Positions 25,654 through 33,223 of a stretch of 64,000 nucleotides of DNA are shown one piece after another. The translations under genes were made by a program, and so were the position numbers. Source of the stretch: Mesorhizobium sp. WSM3862 (GTDB lineage: Bacteria; Pseudomonadota; Alphaproteobacteria; Rhizobiales; Rhizobiaceae); assembly GCF_002294985.1 (NCBI RefSeq), contig NZ_NSGE01000006.1, positions 1-64,000 on the forward strand, written 5' to 3'. How positions within the stretch are numbered: the stretch's first letter is position 1; each line of letters begins with the position of its first letter. The notes under the pieces are model-generated. The model had not been told where the DNA came from. It did not search any database and worked only from the letters and a program-made list of their open reading frames with translations.

Positions 25654-25918
25654 AATCGACGTTGGAATGAATGCCATCGCGCAGCGCCTGTACGATCAGC
25701 GGCAGGTGATGCTCAAGGTTAAGCAGAACGCGACGGGCGCCTCTGCCTCTCTTGCCGCCATCCCGACCGACTTTGCAGCTGTCGTTTCAGCCGTTCAGGC
25801 CTTCGGCACGACCGACCCATACGAGGCTGCGGTCAAGGCAAAGCTCGCCAAGCTGACGACGGAATTCAACGCCTTGAAAACCGTCGCCGATGCGGTCGCC
25901 GGTGCCAATCTCGGCTGA
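25637..25918 (+). CDS. Small virion-region protein
   Basis: This 93-residue helical protein (MNAIAQRLYDQRQVMLKVKQNATGASASLAAIPTDFAAVVSAVQAFG...AKLAKLTTEFNALKTVADAV) overlaps the portal gene by 17 bases. It is probably a minor structural or assembly factor; no family is recognised. Confidence 0.6.
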   Translation: MATTSEIDVGMNAIAQRLYDQRQVMLKVKQNATGASASLAAIPTDFAAVVSAVQAFGTTDPYEAAVKAKLAKLTTEFNALKTVADAVAGANLG

Positions 25919-26649
25919 TGTTCGGCGATAGTGGCCAGTTCTACCCGTTTCAGCCCTTCCAGTTCATGGAAGGGCTGCTGATGCCTCATATCGGCCTGAC
26001 CCAATACGTCACGTTCTTTTCCGAATACACCGTCGGCGCTCAACCGTCTGACTGGACGAGCCGGTGGAATGCGGGCGGGTTTACGGCTGTCGTGCAGACC
26101 GTGGCGGGATCGCTCGCCGGCAAGGCGCTGCGCATTACCAAGACGGCGGCTAACAGGCAGGCTCTTTCGTGGGATCGGGTGCCTTCGACTGCAAACGTCG
26201 ACGTGTTGCTCCGCATGCGCCCAATTGAGGCGTGGTCCGCTTCTGAAAACCTGATTGGGCCTTGGATGCGAGGCTCGGGGTCGGCGGGATCGGAAGGCGG
26301 ATACCGGTTCGAAATGGGTGGCGAATCGACTGGCACACTCTACAGCGGTGCCCTGGGCAAATATGTCAGCGGAACATTTACCGCGCTTGGCACCAACACC
26401 AATGGCCCCTCGCCAAATCTGGCCGCCAACAGTTGGATTTGGATGAGGGGGCGGATCAACGGAACGTCGTTGAGCCGCAGGATGTGGCACGATGGCGTGG
26501 CAGAGCCGGGCACTTGGGACGAGACTGTCACGGATAGCTCTATTGCATCTGCGGGGTTCGTCGGCGTTACACAAATTTCTGCCAATCCGAACGTTGAGAT
26601 CGACTTTTTCAGCATTGGCTTGAACGGCGACACAGCTTTGGGGCCATGA
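25918..26649 (+). CDS. Beta-rich virion protein, possible receptor-binding
   Basis: This 243-residue protein is mostly beta structure with many Trp and Gly (SDWTSRWNAGGFTAVVQ, SWIWMRGRINGTSLSRRMWHDG, NVEIDFFSIGLNGD), resembling concanavalin/LamG-like adhesion folds. It overlaps the previous stop by one base. Likely a decoration or host-binding protein carried between portal and capsid modules. Confidence 0.55.
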   Translation: MFGDSGQFYPFQPFQFMEGLLMPHIGLTQYVTFFSEYTVGAQPSDWTSRWNAGGFTAVVQTVAGSLAGKALRITKTAANRQALSWDRVPSTANVDVLLRMRPIEAWSASENLIGPWMRGSGSAGSEGGYRFEMGGESTGTLYSGALGKYVSGTFTALGTNTNGPSPNLAANSWIWMRGRINGTSLSRRMWHDGVAEPGTWDETVTDSSIASAGFVGVTQISANPNVEIDFFSIGLNGDTALGP

Positions 26650-26650
26650 C

Positions 26651-27829
26651 ATGAGAATTCCAAGCGGCAAGGTCGATCAGAACATCTATTTCGTTGCGGT
26701 CGATTCGGTCGATTTGAAGACGCGCAAGACCGGCCTGACTTCGTTCACGGTCTACCGCAGCCGCAACGGTGGCACAGCGACTGTTTACACCACGCCAACG
26801 GTCACCGAACTGTCGGCAGCCAACATGCCGGGCGTCTATTCGCTGCTGATCGACGAAGACACGACCATTGCGTCAACGTCCGATGCCGAAGAGCAGGTGC
26901 TGCACATCACACAGGCGAGCATGGCCCCGGTCACCCGCGTTATTGCGCTGTTCCGCCGCGACACCACGACAGGGCGTACGGCAACTGTCGACGCGAATGG
27001 GCGCGTTGACGTTTCTGCTATTCAAGGCACCAGCCAGACGGCCCGAGACATCGGCGCGAGCGTGCTGCTGTCGTCGGGGACCGGCACAGGCCAAGTAAGC
27101 CTCACGGCCGGCGTTGTGTCGGCGAACACCACGCAGATCGCAGGCGCGGCGGTGAACACGGCCAGCGCTCAGCTCGGCGTCAACGTCGTGAATGCGGGGG
27201 GCACCGCATGGAACTCAGGCGCGATCACGGCCAACACCTTTGCGGCCGGCGCGATCACCGCTGCGAAGTTCGCGGCCAATGCCCTCGATGCCGTATGGTC
27301 GACCGCGACGCGCGTGCTGACCGCCGGCACCAACATCGTGCTTGCCAAGGGAACCGGCATTACCGGCTTAAACGATCTGGACGCGCCTGGCGTGCGCAGT
27401 GCTGTCGGCATGGCCTCGGCCAATCTCGACACGCAGCTTTCGACGCTAGCGACCAACGACGCCGCCATCAGCAGCAAGCTCGGCGCTCCTGCCGGCGCCT
27501 CTGTCTCGGCCGACATTGCCGCCGTCAAGAGCGACACTGCCGCGATCAAAGGCAAGACCGACAATTTGCCGGCCGCCCCAGCTGCCGTTGGCGATATCCC
27601 GACCGCGAACCAGAACGCCGACGCATTGCTTGACCGCGCATCCGGCATCGAGCCCGGTCTGACGCCCCGGCAGGGCTGGCGGCTATGGTCTGCTGCTCTG
27701 CTCGGCAAGGCGAATGGCCTCGGCACCGGAACGGCCATCTTCCGCGATACGAACGATACGAAGGATCGCATCAACGCTTCCGTCGACCAGGACGGCAACC
27801 GACTTGCGGTCATTCTGGACGCTAACTGA
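26651..27829 (+). CDS. Virion structural protein, fibre- or decoration-like
   Basis: This 392-residue protein has a beta N-terminal domain (VDQNIYFVAVDSVDLKTRKTGLTSFTVYRSRNGG, PGVYSLLIDEDTTI) seen in phage structural proteins, an Ala/Thr/Val repeat-like middle (TANTFAAGAITAAKFAANALDAVWS) and a Ser/Ala coiled region with AAISSKLGAPAGASVSADIAAVKSDTAAIKG. It follows the previous gene with a one-base gap. Its C-terminus (DTNDTKDRINASVDQDGNRLAVIL) recurs in tail-associated proteins. Confidence 0.6.
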   Translation: MRIPSGKVDQNIYFVAVDSVDLKTRKTGLTSFTVYRSRNGGTATVYTTPTVTELSAANMPGVYSLLIDEDTTIASTSDAEEQVLHITQASMAPVTRVIALFRRDTTTGRTATVDANGRVDVSAIQGTSQTARDIGASVLLSSGTGTGQVSLTAGVVSANTTQIAGAAVNTASAQLGVNVVNAGGTAWNSGAITANTFAAGAITAAKFAANALDAVWSTATRVLTAGTNIVLAKGTGITGLNDLDAPGVRSAVGMASANLDTQLSTLATNDAAISSKLGAPAGASVSADIAAVKSDTAAIKGKTDNLPAAPAAVGDIPTANQNADALLDRASGIEPGLTPRQGWRLWSAALLGKANGLGTGTAIFRDTNDTKDRINASVDQDGNRLAVILDAN

Positions 27830-28191
27830 TGTTTGCTGATCGCTGGTTCGGCAAGCGCTACTACGGCAACCGCTATTTCGGCCCTAAAGGCGCAGACCTC
27901 GATGCGCTCTTCAAGCCAGGCGGCGGCTACTACCGCAAGCCGGTCAAATACGTTCGTGACGGTAAGGTTGTCGACCTCGATGAGCCGCCAGCGAAGATCC
28001 TTGAGGCGATCGAGTGGCCAGCGCTATCGCCGGAAATCATCAACGCGCTGCTCGCCGGTTTCCAAGCCCCGCCGATCGAGCTTCCCGACGCGGCAGCATT
28101 GGAGCGGCGTCTTGGCCGGATGGTCATTGACAAGGAAATGGCGGCCATCCGCGACGACGACGATGCCGTGTTGCTGCTGCTGCTCGCATAA
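27829..28191 (+). CDS. Small phage protein of structural module
   Basis: This 120-residue protein begins with an aromatic, basic N-terminus (MFADRWFGKRYYGNRYFGPKG), a pattern often seen in small proteins behind fibre-like genes, and ends with an acidic and Leu-rich tail (DDDDAVLLLLLA). Its ATG overlaps the preceding stop by one base. Function unknown. Confidence 0.6.
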   Translation: MFADRWFGKRYYGNRYFGPKGADLDALFKPGGGYYRKPVKYVRDGKVVDLDEPPAKILEAIEWPALSPEIINALLAGFQAPPIELPDAAALERRLGRMVIDKEMAAIRDDDDAVLLLLLA

Positions 28192-28318
28192 ACTCGGGCA
28201 ATCGCGAGCCCTAAAAGGGCGCGGCTCTGCTAAAAGCCGGAACGATAGCTGTATATGAGTGTTTTCATACTGATCCCGATGGTTGTCAGTTGTAGCCCCA
28301 TCGGGACGGTCGAGAGCT

Positions 28319-28361
28319 GAGGGAGCCCCGGGAGGGCGCTTCTTCGGCTTTCCCTTTTTTT
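28319..28361 (+). terminator. Likely terminator before the capsid module
   Basis: GGGAGCC pairs with GGCTTTCCC (two-base bulge) across a GC-rich loop, followed by seven T. It lies after the portal module and before motif copy 4, as expected between two transcription units. Confidence 0.45.
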
Positions 28362-28367
28362 GGGAGA

Positions 28368-28514
28368 GTGACCGTGAAGCGCGATCCACCGGTGGTCGTC
28401 GGTAGTCGGAAAGTCCGCGTGCAAGTTGCGAAGTATTTCCGCTCGCATCCATTTTTCCGCGTGCCGACCGGTCTGCCGAAGAAGTTAGCGGTGCTCTTGA
28501 AGCGCCTGCGCTAA
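28368..28514 (+). CDS. 48-residue basic protein
   Basis: A GTG-started frame preceded by GGGAG encodes 48 residues, strongly basic (TVKRDPPVVVGSRKVRV and LPKKLAVLLKRLR ends). It lies between the terminator and motif copy 4. It could be a small DNA- or RNA-binding protein; its size and start codon make it uncertain. Confidence 0.4.
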   Translation: MTVKRDPPVVVGSRKVRVQVAKYFRSHPFFRVPTGLPKKLAVLLKRLR

Positions 28515-28555
28515 TTGCAAGCTGAGACATCAGCTGACGTACCCACACGTTTACC

Positions 28556-28575
28556 CAAGCGGCTTAGAATTTCGC
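28556..28575 (+). promoter_or_regulatory. 20-bp late-module motif, copy 4 (one change)
   Basis: CAAGCGGCTTAGAATTTCGC differs from the other three copies at base 14 (G to A). It ends 31 bases before the ATG of the first capsid-module gene. Confidence 0.6.
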
Positions 28576-28606
28576 ACTGACCCCTTGCACCCTGCATTGG
28601 CCCGAA

Positions 28607-28912
28607 ATGCAGGACAGGAAATTGGCAAGGTACGTTTTCCGCGATGGCATCTTCGTCGACCGGCAGACCGGCGTTCCGATGGAAAAGCCGTTCGCCGGCC
28701 AGATTGTCATGCCGAACGTGATTTCCGACATCCCGGATTACGCCTCGCCGATCGATGGCCGAATGGTCACTTCGCGCTCTGAGCGCCGCGATGATCTGAA
28801 GCGCAACAACTGCGTCGAATACGAGCCGAGCCTGTCACCGACCAAGGGCAAATTTCGCAATCCCGACTTCTGCAAGAAGCGGGGCCTTCAGGTGTCAGAG
28901 GAATTTCGATGA
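28607..28912 (+). CDS. Small conserved phage protein before scaffold
   Basis: This 101-residue protein contains the pattern NVISDIPDYASPIDGRMVTSRSERRDDLKRNNCVEYEPS, found in a common short phage protein just ahead of head genes. It overlaps the scaffold gene by four bases. Its role is not known. Confidence 0.7.
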   Translation: MQDRKLARYVFRDGIFVDRQTGVPMEKPFAGQIVMPNVISDIPDYASPIDGRMVTSRSERRDDLKRNNCVEYEPSLSPTKGKFRNPDFCKKRGLQVSEEFR

Positions 28913-30048
28913 GCGCTGCTGTAGCAGAAAGCCTAGCCAACAACGCCCCGCCAGCCGGCACCCTCGCCGAGGCCGCGAACAGCAATGCCGCGGCGACCGT
29001 CGCGGATGACGCTGCGCTGGAAGCAATCTGGAACAAGCACGAGCGCGATAACGGCGCTGAGCGGGATCAGGGCAAGTTTGCCAGCCCTGATCCGGCCAAG
29101 AAATCTGCTGCCGAGGCCGCTGAACCGGCGGCTGCTGGCGGCGATGGTGGAGAGGGACAGGCCGGCGATAGTCTGACGCCTGGCGCCGAGCAGGTTCCTC
29201 TCCCGGCCAACTGGCAAGGCATCAAGGGCGGCGTCGCTGATAATGTCAAGCAAGCCTGGGAGAAGGCGCCGGCCGATCTGCGCAAGTTCGTCGCCGATCG
29301 CGAGCAGGAGCTTCAGCAGCGGCTTTCCGATCACGGCCGGCAGGCCTCTGCCTACAAGCCGATTCAGGAAGTCATCGAGCGCAACGGAAAATACTTTGAC
29401 CCGAACACCGGCAAGAAGGGCGCGGATGGTCGAGTGATCACGCCGGCACAGGCGATCGACTATCTTTTCAACGTCCAGCAGAGCATGGATCAGGCCCCGG
29501 TCGAAACGGTGATGAACATCATCGACCGCTATGGCATCCGCGATAAGGTCGCGGCTGTCTTCGGCCAGACCGTCCAGCAGGGCGAGAACGAATTGCGGCA
29601 GGAAATCGCCGGGTTGAAGCAGATGCTCGCGTCTGTCCACAACTCCGCGAACATCGACCACCGCATAAACCAGCGCCTTCAGGAGCGCGACGCCACCACC
29701 GCCGCCAACGAGGAGTTGAGCCGCTTGTCAGCCGACAAGCCGCTTTACTCGGAAATCCCTGAAAAGCGCATGGTGGCTTTCATCAACGATGCATGGGACC
29801 GGCTTGGAGCCACCGCCTCGAAAGAGGCCGTGTTCAATCTGGCCTATGACATGGCAGTCAACGCCGATCCCGATCTTAGGGCCAAGGCAGCCGCCGCGAA
29901 ACCGGCCGCTCCCAAGGACACCGGAAAGGTCGACGCGGCCAAGCGCGCCAACTCCGTCAACATCCCCTCAACAGCGTCGGGCAAGGCTCGGGTTCTCACC
30001 GAAGATGAAGAACTGGCCGCTGTCTACGACCGGAACCATAAAGGATAA
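28909..30048 (+). CDS. Scaffold-like head assembly protein
   Basis: This 379-residue protein has an Ala-rich acidic N-terminus, a conserved middle (QVPLPANWQGIKGGVADNVKQAWEKAPADLRKFVADREQELQQRLSDHGRQASAYKPI) and a helical C-terminus. It sits directly upstream of the major capsid gene, the normal place for a scaffold. It probably directs procapsid assembly and is lost on maturation. Confidence 0.78.
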   Translation: MSAAVAESLANNAPPAGTLAEAANSNAAATVADDAALEAIWNKHERDNGAERDQGKFASPDPAKKSAAEAAEPAAAGGDGGEGQAGDSLTPGAEQVPLPANWQGIKGGVADNVKQAWEKAPADLRKFVADREQELQQRLSDHGRQASAYKPIQEVIERNGKYFDPNTGKKGADGRVITPAQAIDYLFNVQQSMDQAPVETVMNIIDRYGIRDKVAAVFGQTVQQGENELRQEIAGLKQMLASVHNSANIDHRINQRLQERDATTAANEELSRLSADKPLYSEIPEKRMVAFINDAWDRLGATASKEAVFNLAYDMAVNADPDLRAKAAAAKPAAPKDTGKVDAAKRANSVNIPSTASGKARVLTEDEELAAVYDRNHKG

Positions 30049-30053
30049 TAGCG

Positions 30054-31037
30054 ATGGCTGGTCCGTCGACTACCTTCACGGAAATGGTGTCCACCACCCT
30101 TCGCAACAGCGCGACGGAAGTGGCGGACAACGTTTCGAAGAACAACGCCTTCCTCAACCGGCTGAAGAAGAAGAACAAGATCCGCAATCTTGACGGCGGC
30201 ACCGAAATCCAGGTGCAGCTCGAATACGCGGAAAACAGCACCTATCAGCGTTACGCCGGCCTCGACACGCTGAACACCAACGGCTCTGACGTCGTCACCT
30301 CCGCAAAATACGATTGGGCGCAGGTTGCGCTGCACGTCGTGTCGAGCGGCAAGGAGCTCCGCCAGAATTCCGGCAAGTTCGCGATGATCAACCTGGTGAA
30401 GACCAAGAAGAACAATGCGCTCAAGACGGCGGCCAACAATTTCTCCGTCGACCTCTATTCCGACGGCTCGCTGTCGAACCAGATCGGCGGCCTGGCCAAC
30501 ATCCTGCAGACCAACGGTCAGGGCATCGTCGGCGGCATCGATTCCGCCACATGGACCTTCTGGCGCAATAAGTTCCGTGAGGCCACCGGCACCAACCTTG
30601 CCGCGTCGCCTTCTGCGGCCAACGCTGCGACCTTCAAGGCCGACATGAACGCGATGTGGCTCACGCTCAATCGCGGCGCCGACAAGCCGGACCTGATCAC
30701 GTTCAGCCACGACTTCTACTCGCTGTACGAAACCGGCGAGCAGCAGCTTCAGCGCTACATGGACGCGGACATGGCTCAGTCCGGTTTCATCGGGCTGAAG
30801 TACAAGACCGCCGACGTGATTTTCGATGACAACACGAATTTCACGACCACGGCCGAGAAGGGCTACTTCCTCAACTCCGACTACCTCTACGTCGACCAGC
30901 ACAAGGAGGCGCAGTGGACGCAGGACGACGAGAAGAAGCCCGTCAACCAGGATGCGGTTGTCATCCCGTTCTACTGGATGGGCAACCTCGTCTGCTCGAA
31001 CCGCTCGCTTCAGGGCGTGATCTTCGACGCGGCATAA
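30054..31037 (+). CDS. Major capsid protein
   Basis: This 327-residue protein matches capsid proteins of short-tailed phages: TFTEMVSTTLRNSATEVADNVSKNNAFLNRLKKK at the N-terminus, GGTEIQVQLEYAEN, YDWAQVALHVVSSGKELRQNSG and the C-terminal NQDAVVIPFYWMGNLVCSNRSLQGVI. It probably has the HK97 fold. A terminator follows the next gene, which would favour high expression of this pair. Confidence 0.88.
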   Translation: MAGPSTTFTEMVSTTLRNSATEVADNVSKNNAFLNRLKKKNKIRNLDGGTEIQVQLEYAENSTYQRYAGLDTLNTNGSDVVTSAKYDWAQVALHVVSSGKELRQNSGKFAMINLVKTKKNNALKTAANNFSVDLYSDGSLSNQIGGLANILQTNGQGIVGGIDSATWTFWRNKFREATGTNLAASPSAANAATFKADMNAMWLTLNRGADKPDLITFSHDFYSLYETGEQQLQRYMDADMAQSGFIGLKYKTADVIFDDNTNFTTTAEKGYFLNSDYLYVDQHKEAQWTQDDEKKPVNQDAVVIPFYWMGNLVCSNRSLQGVIFDAA

Positions 31038-31049
31038 GGAGCAAGAACG

Positions 31050-31541
31050 ATGACCTCTTTTGTTGGTATCGACGTCACCAAGACGTTCACCGCCGCGCAG
31101 CTCACCGGCACCGAATCCGGCAAGGCTCCGAAGATCGGCGACACCTACGAAGCGTATGACGGCAAGGTCTACCGCTTCGTGAAGTACAACCAGGGCGCCG
31201 GCGCGATTGCAGCCGTCGTCGGCAACGTCGTCGGCTTCTACGCTGCCGGCGGTGTCTCGGCCGGCCAGTACAACGAAGTCACCTCCGACGTGTCTGACAC
31301 CGCCGCCAACGGTGCGGGCGTTCTGGCCGGCACGCCCGGCCATGGCGAGTACGGCTGGATCCAGGTCAAAGGCCCGGCCACCGTCACCACTGCGCTCGTC
31401 TCGGGTGCGGATGGCAACGCGCTGATCCTCTCGGCCACCACCGACGGCACCCTGAAGGTGGCCGCCGCCGTGACCGACACGGTTTGCGCCTACGCGATCG
31501 ACGCCTCGGCGAAGATCATCATGTGCGCGTTCCCGTACTGA
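31050..31541 (+). CDS. Head decoration-like protein
   Basis: This 163-residue beta-rich, Ala/Val/Gly-rich protein (GAIAAVVGNVVGFYAAGG, GEYGWIQVKGPATVTTALVSGADGN, KVAAAVTDTVCAYAIDASAKIIMCAFPY) lies just behind the capsid gene, as capsid-stabilising proteins often do. It has its own GGAGC ribosome site. Assignment is by position and composition. Confidence 0.65.
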   Translation: MTSFVGIDVTKTFTAAQLTGTESGKAPKIGDTYEAYDGKVYRFVKYNQGAGAIAAVVGNVVGFYAAGGVSAGQYNEVTSDVSDTAANGAGVLAGTPGHGEYGWIQVKGPATVTTALVSGADGNALILSATTDGTLKVAAAVTDTVCAYAIDASAKIIMCAFPY

Positions 31542-31549
31542 TCAGTGGG

Positions 31550-31580
31550 GGCGGGCTGCGGAAGCGTGGCCCGCCTTTTT
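31550..31580 (+). terminator. Rho-independent terminator after the decoration gene
   Basis: GGCGGGC (31550-31556) pairs perfectly with GCCCGCC (31569-31575) across a 12-base loop and is followed by TTTTT. It would limit transcription beyond capsid genes, helping to set protein ratios. Confidence 0.8.
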
Positions 31581-31605
31581 CCTCAACATCGAAGGAGTGC
31601 CTGAG

Positions 31606-31818
31606 ATGGCCGATAAGTCCGACAAGAACGAAGCACCCGCCGAGCCCGTCGCAGTCGATACCCAGGCCGGCATCTTCCCGAAATTCCGCCAGCTTTGGAA
31701 TGGCGGCGAGCACCGCAACGCCGTCAACCTGGCCAAGGCTGAAAACCTGTCGGAAGCCGAGTGGGCAGCGCTGCTCGCCGAGTTTCCCGACATCATCGTC
31801 GATGTGATCAACCAGTAG
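31606..31818 (+). CDS. Small acidic phage head-region protein
   Basis: This 70-residue protein (KFRQLWNGGEHRNAVNLAKAENLSEAEWAALLAEFPDIIVDVINQ) has a good GAAGGAG site before the ATG. It is helical and acidic. Function unknown; it lies between the decoration and adaptor genes. Confidence 0.6.
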   Translation: MADKSDKNEAPAEPVAVDTQAGIFPKFRQLWNGGEHRNAVNLAKAENLSEAEWAALLAEFPDIIVDVINQ

Positions 31819-31834
31819 GGCGCCGCTGGCGCCC
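31818..31834 (+). other. Short perfect hairpin behind a small head gene
   Basis: GGGCGCC and GGCGCCC pair perfectly over a three-base loop. No T-run follows, so it may be an attenuator or a message-stabilising stem within the late operon. Confidence 0.35.
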
Positions 31835-31859
31835 ACAACGTTTTCAGGAGCCGAAACCT

Positions 31860-32519
31860 ATGAGCGAAGCGCAGCCCCTTATCCGCGTGATCGGGTTCAA
31901 GACGAGCTACGAGAAACTGCCGGTCAAGGGCGACCCGGTGAAGGAGAAGTGCGACACCAAGGGCTACAAGCTCGACGCCAGCAATCGGCGCATCCTTGAG
32001 CTTCAGCCCGAGGATTGGGTGACGTACTCGCCGTCGCATTCGCCGCTCAACACGCGCACGACGGAACGCGTACGCCACCTGCTGCCCGATCCGTCGCTGA
32101 TGGGCGAGGATCAGGACGGCGAGAAGCTGCGCTTCATGACCGCTCGCTGGAGCCAGATCGAGCCGGCTTACGAGGCCTTCAAGGCAGGTCGTGAAATCCC
32201 GCTCAACGGCACAGCGCTTGCAGCCTGGTCGGGCGTCACACCGGAGCAGGCGGAGGTGCTGCGTACCGCCGGCATCCGCACGGTGGAGGAAGTCCGCGAT
32301 CTGCCCGACGGTCAGCTTGACCGTGTGCGCCTGCCGAACATGCGGGATCTGCGCAAGCAGGCCGGCTTGTTCCTGGCCAATTCGGACGCTGCAAAGGCCG
32401 CCGAGCGTGAAGCCGCGAAGGATGCGCAGATTGCCGAGCTGGTCGAGCGTCAGGCCGCGATGGAAGCGATGATCGAGGAACTGACCAAGCCGAAGGGCAA
32501 GGCCAAGGACGCAGCCTGA
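31860..32519 (+). CDS. Phage head-region protein with HhH-like and coiled-coil parts
   Basis: This 219-residue protein has an N-terminal beta part (LIRVIGFKTSYEKLPVKGDPVKEKC), a helix-hairpin-helix-like segment (SGVTPEQAEVLRTAGIRTVEEVRDL) and a C-terminal coiled coil (AKAAEREAAKDAQIAELVERQAAMEAMIEEL). It overlaps the adaptor gene by one base. Probably a minor structural protein. Confidence 0.6.
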   Translation: MSEAQPLIRVIGFKTSYEKLPVKGDPVKEKCDTKGYKLDASNRRILELQPEDWVTYSPSHSPLNTRTTERVRHLLPDPSLMGEDQDGEKLRFMTARWSQIEPAYEAFKAGREIPLNGTALAAWSGVTPEQAEVLRTAGIRTVEEVRDLPDGQLDRVRLPNMRDLRKQAGLFLANSDAAKAAEREAAKDAQIAELVERQAAMEAMIEELTKPKGKAKDAA

Positions 32520-33223
32520 TGTCTATCCTCGACGTGGTCAAAGGCGCCGCAACAGTGCTCGGCATGGACGTGCCGAGCCTGGTCTATGGCGCGACCGGTC
32601 GAGAAATGGTCGAGATGCAGGAGCTGGCCAACGTCATGGCAGCCGAAATCGCGGATGCCCACGACTGGCAGAAGCTGCTGATCCAGCACACATTCACGGG
32701 CGACGGCGTATCGGATGAGTTCGACATGCCGTCGAACTTCCTGCGGATGCAGAAAACGTCGTCCCTGTGGTCGTCGCGCTGGCAGTGGGCAACTGAACAC
32801 CTGACCAGCCCGGATCAATGGCTTGAGCTTCAGGTGACGCCGATCGCCACGGTGAACGGCTACTGGATCATCTATGGCGACCAGTTTCATCAATGGCCAG
32901 TGATGGCTGACACCGAAACCGTCAAATTCTTCTACGTGTCGAACCAGCTAGTCGTCGCCAGCGATGCGTCGATAAAGACCATGTTCACCGAAGACGCGGA
33001 CAGCTTCAGGCTTTCCGAGGAACTGCTGAAAAAGGCGATCATCTATCGCTGGAAGCAGAACAAGGGGCAGGCCTACGAACAGGACTTCGACGACTACCAG
33101 GACACCCTTTTGCGCCGGATCGACACCGACAGCGGTTCGAAGCCTGTCGTTTCGGGCCAGCCCCCTATTAGTTGGCGCGGCCGGCGTGTCGTCTGGCCGG
33201 GCACGGTCACAGGTGCGGCGTGA
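32519..33223 (+). CDS. Head-to-tail adaptor protein
   Basis: This 234-residue protein fits the short-tailed phage adaptor type: GREMVEMQELANVMAAEIADAHDWQKLL at the N-terminus, FDMPSNFLRMQ, and LLKKAIIYRWKQNKGQAYEQDFDDYQDTLLRRI near the end. It would form the ring under the portal. It overlaps its neighbours by one and four bases. Confidence 0.78.
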   Translation: MSILDVVKGAATVLGMDVPSLVYGATGREMVEMQELANVMAAEIADAHDWQKLLIQHTFTGDGVSDEFDMPSNFLRMQKTSSLWSSRWQWATEHLTSPDQWLELQVTPIATVNGYWIIYGDQFHQWPVMADTETVKFFYVSNQLVVASDASIKTMFTEDADSFRLSEELLKKAIIYRWKQNKGQAYEQDFDDYQDTLLRRIDTDSGSKPVVSGQPPISWRGRRVVWPGTVTGAA

